NCBI GenBank assembly: GCA_004173415.1
Contig: SEHC01000092.1
Span: 1-7,216, forward strand
DNA length: 7,216 nt
From: Lysobacteraceae bacterium
GTDB taxonomy: Bacteria; Pseudomonadota; Gammaproteobacteria; Xanthomonadales; Xanthomonadaceae
Reading direction: 5' to 3'
Part shown: piece after piece, positions 5,070-7,216 of the stretch
Position numbering within the stretch: position 1 is the stretch's first letter
How the letters are laid out: the number at the start of each line of letters is the position of its first letter
The notes under the pieces: generated by a model
What the model was told of the DNA's origin: nothing
What the model saw: only the letters and a program-made list of their open reading frames with translations
Databases searched by the model: none
Translations under genes and position numbers: made by a program

Positions 5070-6832
5070 CGGGGCAGGTGGTCGATGCGCATGACCGGGT
5101 ACAGGTTGTAGCGTTCGTCCCATGCGCTGTGAAGGCGATAAAAGAAGTCCAGCCGGGCGGCCTTGTCCGCGGCGAACGCCGGGTCCTCGCGCAGGCGGCG
5201 CTCGAAGCGCGACTTCAGCGACGGGTCGCGCGCCAGCATGTCGCGGGCGACTTCCTCGGCCACGTAGTCCTCCATGTACTCCTTGCGTTCGAAGGCGTTG
5301 TTGAATCCGCCCCAGCTGGCGAGCGAGTCCGGTGCCTGCGGCTCCAGGATCGCCATGGCCAGCCGCGATTTCGGCTGCGCGATCGGCACGAACAGCGCGC
5401 CGGCGCCGATGTCGCGGCGCTCGGCCTTCCATTGGCCCTTGAGGGCCAGGCGCTGGCGTCCCTCGGTCGAGACGGAGGCGAAATCCGCTTCGGTCGCACG
5501 AAAGGTTTCGACATCCGCGCCGGCCTGCGCGGCCAGCCGATTGAAGGCGACCCCATGGCGGCGCAGCAACTCGCCGACGGCCGCCGCATGCGCGGCCGGG
5601 ACCACGTAGCCGCCGCGGGGAGCAGATACCGACACCACCGCCCGGACTTCGTCGCGCAGCGGAACCGTCCAGACCTGCGGGGTTGTTTCGTCGTAGTGGG
5701 TCATCAGCGCGCCGGAGACTGCCGACGGGGTACGCGTATAGGAATAGCCGCGGAAGTCGATCATGCGCTTGCGTTCGCCGGCCTTGAACGCCAGCGCCTG
5801 TTCCACGCCGCCGATGCGGGCGGCGCGCCGGTCGGCGTCGCGGGTGACCTGCAGCCATTGGCTTCCATGCCGGTCGACCTGGCCAAGCACCGACAGCACC
5901 GTGTTGCGGGTAATCCGCACGCGGGTCGAGTAGGGCTTCCACGAATGCGTTTCCACCAGCATGCCCAGGCGGTTGCGCAGCCAGAAATAGCCGTGCGAGA
6001 AGCGTGGCGGGGCGACCCCGTCCTCGAACCCCGACGCGGGATCGTCGTCGACCACGAAGGAGGGATAGAACGGCAACGGCAGCGAGCCCTGCGCGGCAAG
6101 GTCGCCTATCACCGCGTCGCGCCAGGCGCGGCCCACCGTGCGCAGCGCCGGGTCGCCGGCGTGCAACGGCTCGACCTGGATCGAGACGTCGTGTTCGAAC
6201 TTGGCCCCGTCGGTGACGTGCAGGTCCACTTCGACCAGCGGGTCCCATTCCTCGATCAGCGCCAGCATGGCCTGCATCTCCGGGGCATCGGCCTTGAGGT
6301 AGTCGCGGTTGAGGTTGTAGCCCTGCGCGGTGGTGCGCCAGCCCATCTGCTCGGGACCGCGCTGGTTGGGCCGGTTCCAGGCGCCGAAGCGTTCGTGGCC
6401 GTCCACGCTGAACACCGGCACGAAGACCCACACCAGCCGGTCGAGCACACCCTTGGCTGCGGTTCCCTCGAGGATTTCACGCAACGCCAGGAAGCCGGCG
6501 TCCTTGCCGTCGATCTCGCCGGCATGGATCCCGCCCTGGATGAGCACCACCGGCAGGCCGCGCTGGCGCGCCGTCGCCGCGTCGAGCGCGCCGCTGGTCG
6601 AAGCGACCAGCGCCTTCATCGCGCGGCCCTCGGGCGAAGTGCCGAAATCGATGCAGCGGACCGACCGGGGATAGGCTTGCGCGAAGGCTTCGCAGAGCGC
6701 GATCACTTCGTCGTAGCGGCCGGTCTGGGTGAAGCCGGAGCGCTCGGCGAGCGTAGCCAGCGCGGGGCCGGCGGCGTGCGCGGGCAGGGACCAGACGGCC
6801 GATGCGAACAGGAAAGTGAACAGGCGAAGCAT
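5066..6832 (-). CDS. Exported M14 family zinc carboxypeptidase
   Basis: A 588-residue metallopeptidase precursor. Residues 1-20 are a Sec signal peptide with AHA-AG cleavage. The catalytic domain runs to about 330. Zinc ligands are His103 and Glu106 (GGIHAGEIDGKD) and His205 (VDLHVTDG); the substrate-binding Asn-Arg pair lies in NLNRDY (173-178); and Glu294 (MLVETHSW) is the general base equivalent to Glu270 of carboxypeptidase A. All key residues are present, so it should remove C-terminal residues from peptides or peptide-like substrates in the periplasm or outside. The long C-terminal region (about 340-588, including EPQAPDSL, WGGFNNAFERKEYM and WDERYNLYPV) is a conserved extension I recall from large bacterial M14 proteins; its function is not known to me. 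Cys47 and Cys60 are the only cysteines of the mature protein and could form a disulfide. The ATG at 6832 has a weak GGGA 9 bases upstream, lying inside an inverted-repeat arm. First gene of a two-gene unit with the EEP hydrolase. Peptidoglycan or specific peptide substrates cannot be told apart here. Confidence 0.93.
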   Translation of the reverse strand: MLRLFTFLFASAVWSLPAHAAGPALATLAERSGFTQTGRYDEVIALCEAFAQAYPRSVRCIDFGTSPEGRAMKALVASTSGALDAATARQRGLPVVLIQGGIHAGEIDGKDAGFLALREILEGTAAKGVLDRLVWVFVPVFSVDGHERFGAWNRPNQRGPEQMGWRTTAQGYNLNRDYLKADAPEMQAMLALIEEWDPLVEVDLHVTDGAKFEHDVSIQVEPLHAGDPALRTVGRAWRDAVIGDLAAQGSLPLPFYPSFVVDDDPASGFEDGVAPPRFSHGYFWLRNRLGMLVETHSWKPYSTRVRITRNTVLSVLGQVDRHGSQWLQVTRDADRRAARIGGVEQALAFKAGERKRMIDFRGYSYTRTPSAVSGALMTHYDETTPQVWTVPLRDEVRAVVSVSAPRGGYVVPAAHAAAVGELLRRHGVAFNRLAAQAGADVETFRATEADFASVSTEGRQRLALKGQWKAERRDIGAGALFVPIAQPKSRLAMAILEPQAPDSLASWGGFNNAFERKEYMEDYVAEEVARDMLARDPSLKSRFERRLREDPAFAADKAARLDFFYRLHSAWDERYNLYPVMRIDHLPR

Positions 6833-6840
6833 GCGCTTGT

Positions 6841-6863
6841 ATCCCGGATGACGGAACCGGGAT
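6841..6863 (-). repeat. Inverted repeat in the carboxypeptidase leader, covering its ribosome-binding site
   Basis: ATCCCGG (6841-6847) and CCGGGAT (6857-6863) are perfect 7-bp inverted arms around 9 bases. In the carboxypeptidase mRNA the downstream arm CCGGGAT contains the only Shine-Dalgarno-like bases (GGGA) and ends 8 bases before the ATG. A hairpin would therefore hide the ribosome site. It could equally be an operator read as DNA. Confidence 0.45.
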
Positions 6864-6873
6864 GATCGCCCAA

Positions 6874-6894
6874 GCCATCGCCAGCGTCGATGGC
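6874..6894. repeat. Perfect dyad GCCATCG-N7-CGATGGC in the divergent promoter region
   Basis: GCCATCG (6874-6880) and CGATGGC (6888-6894) are exact reverse complements separated by CCAGCGT. The 21-base dyad lies near the middle of the 110-base gap between the divergent carboxypeptidase and peptide-transporter genes. Its size and symmetry suit a dimeric helix-turn-helix regulator, and its position would let one protein control both directions. No T tract follows, so it is not a terminator. Confidence 0.4.
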
Positions 6895-6931
6895 GCGGGC
6901 CTATCGGTTACCCTTTAGCGTCCCAATCCAC

Positions 6932-6935
6932 AGGA
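6932..6935 (+). promoter_or_regulatory. Ribosome-binding site of the POT transporter
   Basis: AGGA lies 7 bases before the ATG at 6943 and supports that start over the in-frame ATGs further in (first one at 7039), which would remove the conserved first transmembrane motif. Confidence 0.6.
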
Positions 6936-6942
6936 ATACCGG

Positions 6943-7216
6943 ATGAGCACTGCGGCTGGAGCACAGGCTGCGCGATTCCCGCGCCAGGTCCCCTACATCA
7001 TCGGCAACGAGGCCTGCGAGCGCTTCAGCTTCTACGGGATGCGCAACATCCTGGTCCAGTTCATGGTCAGCAGCGTCATCCTGGCCTACCTGCCCGTGGG
7101 CGAGCGCGACGGCGCGGCCAAGGACGTGTTCCACAGCTTCGTGATCGGCGTGTACTTCTTCCCGCTGCTGGGCGGCTGGCTGTCCGACCGGTTCTTCGGC
7201 AAGTACAACACCGTGC
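6943..7216 (+). CDS. POT/PTR2 family proton-coupled oligopeptide transporter, 3'-truncated by window edge
   Basis: The first 91 residues of an inner-membrane major-facilitator protein that imports di- and tripeptides with protons. Residues 17-48 form transmembrane helix 1 and contain the POT signature NEACERFSFYG (ExxERF, Glu23, Glu26, Arg27). Residues about 62-80 form helix 2 (HSFVIGVYFFPLLGGWL), leading to the GGWLSDRFFGKY loop typical of the family. The 16-residue tail before helix 1 is short and cytoplasmic. POT proteins have 12-14 helices and about 450-550 residues, so most of the gene lies beyond the window. It is transcribed divergently from the exported carboxypeptidase. This suggests, without proving, a shared role in peptide use: peptides trimmed outside and then imported. 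Confidence 0.93.
   Translation, partial: MSTAAGAQAARFPRQVPYIIGNEACERFSFYGMRNILVQFMVSSVILAYLPVGERDGAAKDVFHSFVIGVYFFPLLGGWLSDRFFGKYNTV

Noticed and set aside
5070..6431. Upstream extension of the EEP hydrolase frame (738 codons in all)
   Set aside because: It overlaps the carboxypeptidase gene in another frame and would bury a clear signal peptide that starts at 5069; the extension is low-complexity Arg/Ala/Gly sequence.
5078..6865. 595-codon plus-strand ORF antisense to the carboxypeptidase
   Set aside because: The opposite frame carries a signal peptide and every M14 catalytic residue. The antisense translation is Arg/Ala/Gly/His-rich with no recognisable motif, as expected of a shadow frame in GC-rich DNA.
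6866..6902. Sigma-54-like TGGC...TTGG spacing upstream of the carboxypeptidase
   Set aside because: The spacing is one base short and the -12 element lacks the GC dinucleotide, so it does not fit the consensus.
6901..7134. 77-codon minus-strand ORF at the right edge
   Set aside because: It is antisense to the POT transporter start, whose signature motif and Shine-Dalgarno are clear.

Overview
The window is GC-rich, densely coded and bacterial. The protein set (a SelO with the DGRPxPEPGAIV-type insert, a DbpA helicase, an RNase Sa-like enzyme next to a barstar protein, a large exported M14 carboxypeptidase and a POT peptide transporter) looks most like a gammaproteobacterium of the Xanthomonadaceae (Lysobacter/Luteimonas/Xanthomonas relatives). 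This placement rests on recalled family resemblance, not on a search.

Layout: a SelO protein adenylyltransferase gene enters from the left edge on the + strand and ends at 1460. It converges on dbpA (- strand, 2879 to 1500), an ATP-dependent RNA helicase for 50S ribosome assembly. The - strand then carries two further units. The first is a short candidate leader ORF, a membrane-anchored or secreted guanyl-specific ribonuclease and its barstar-type inhibitor (4008 to 2994). These are linked by two 4-base ATGA overlaps and closed by a good intrinsic-terminator candidate. The second is an exported M14 zinc carboxypeptidase followed by an exported endonuclease/exonuclease/phosphatase-family hydrolase (6832 to 4215), also joined by an ATGA overlap. 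On the right, divergent from the carboxypeptidase, a POT-family proton-coupled peptide transporter begins at 6943 and runs off the window. The 110-base divergent gap holds two perfect 7-bp inverted repeats.

How it may fit together: SelO and DbpA are housekeeping genes with cytoplasmic roles. The other genes suggest an exported degradative module: a carboxypeptidase trimming peptides outside the cytoplasm, a transporter to import small peptides, a secreted DNase-I-fold hydrolase, and an exported RNase with a cytoplasmic inhibitor protecting the producer. The grouping is an inference from export signals and adjacency.

I found no RNA genes, CRISPR arrays, insertion sequences or prophage signs. 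The most interesting element is the RNase/barstar operon. Its RNase start has no Shine-Dalgarno, a well-marked 22-codon leader ORF ends on that start, and the inhibitor has its own ribosome-binding site. That arrangement would keep the toxic enzyme limited relative to its inhibitor.
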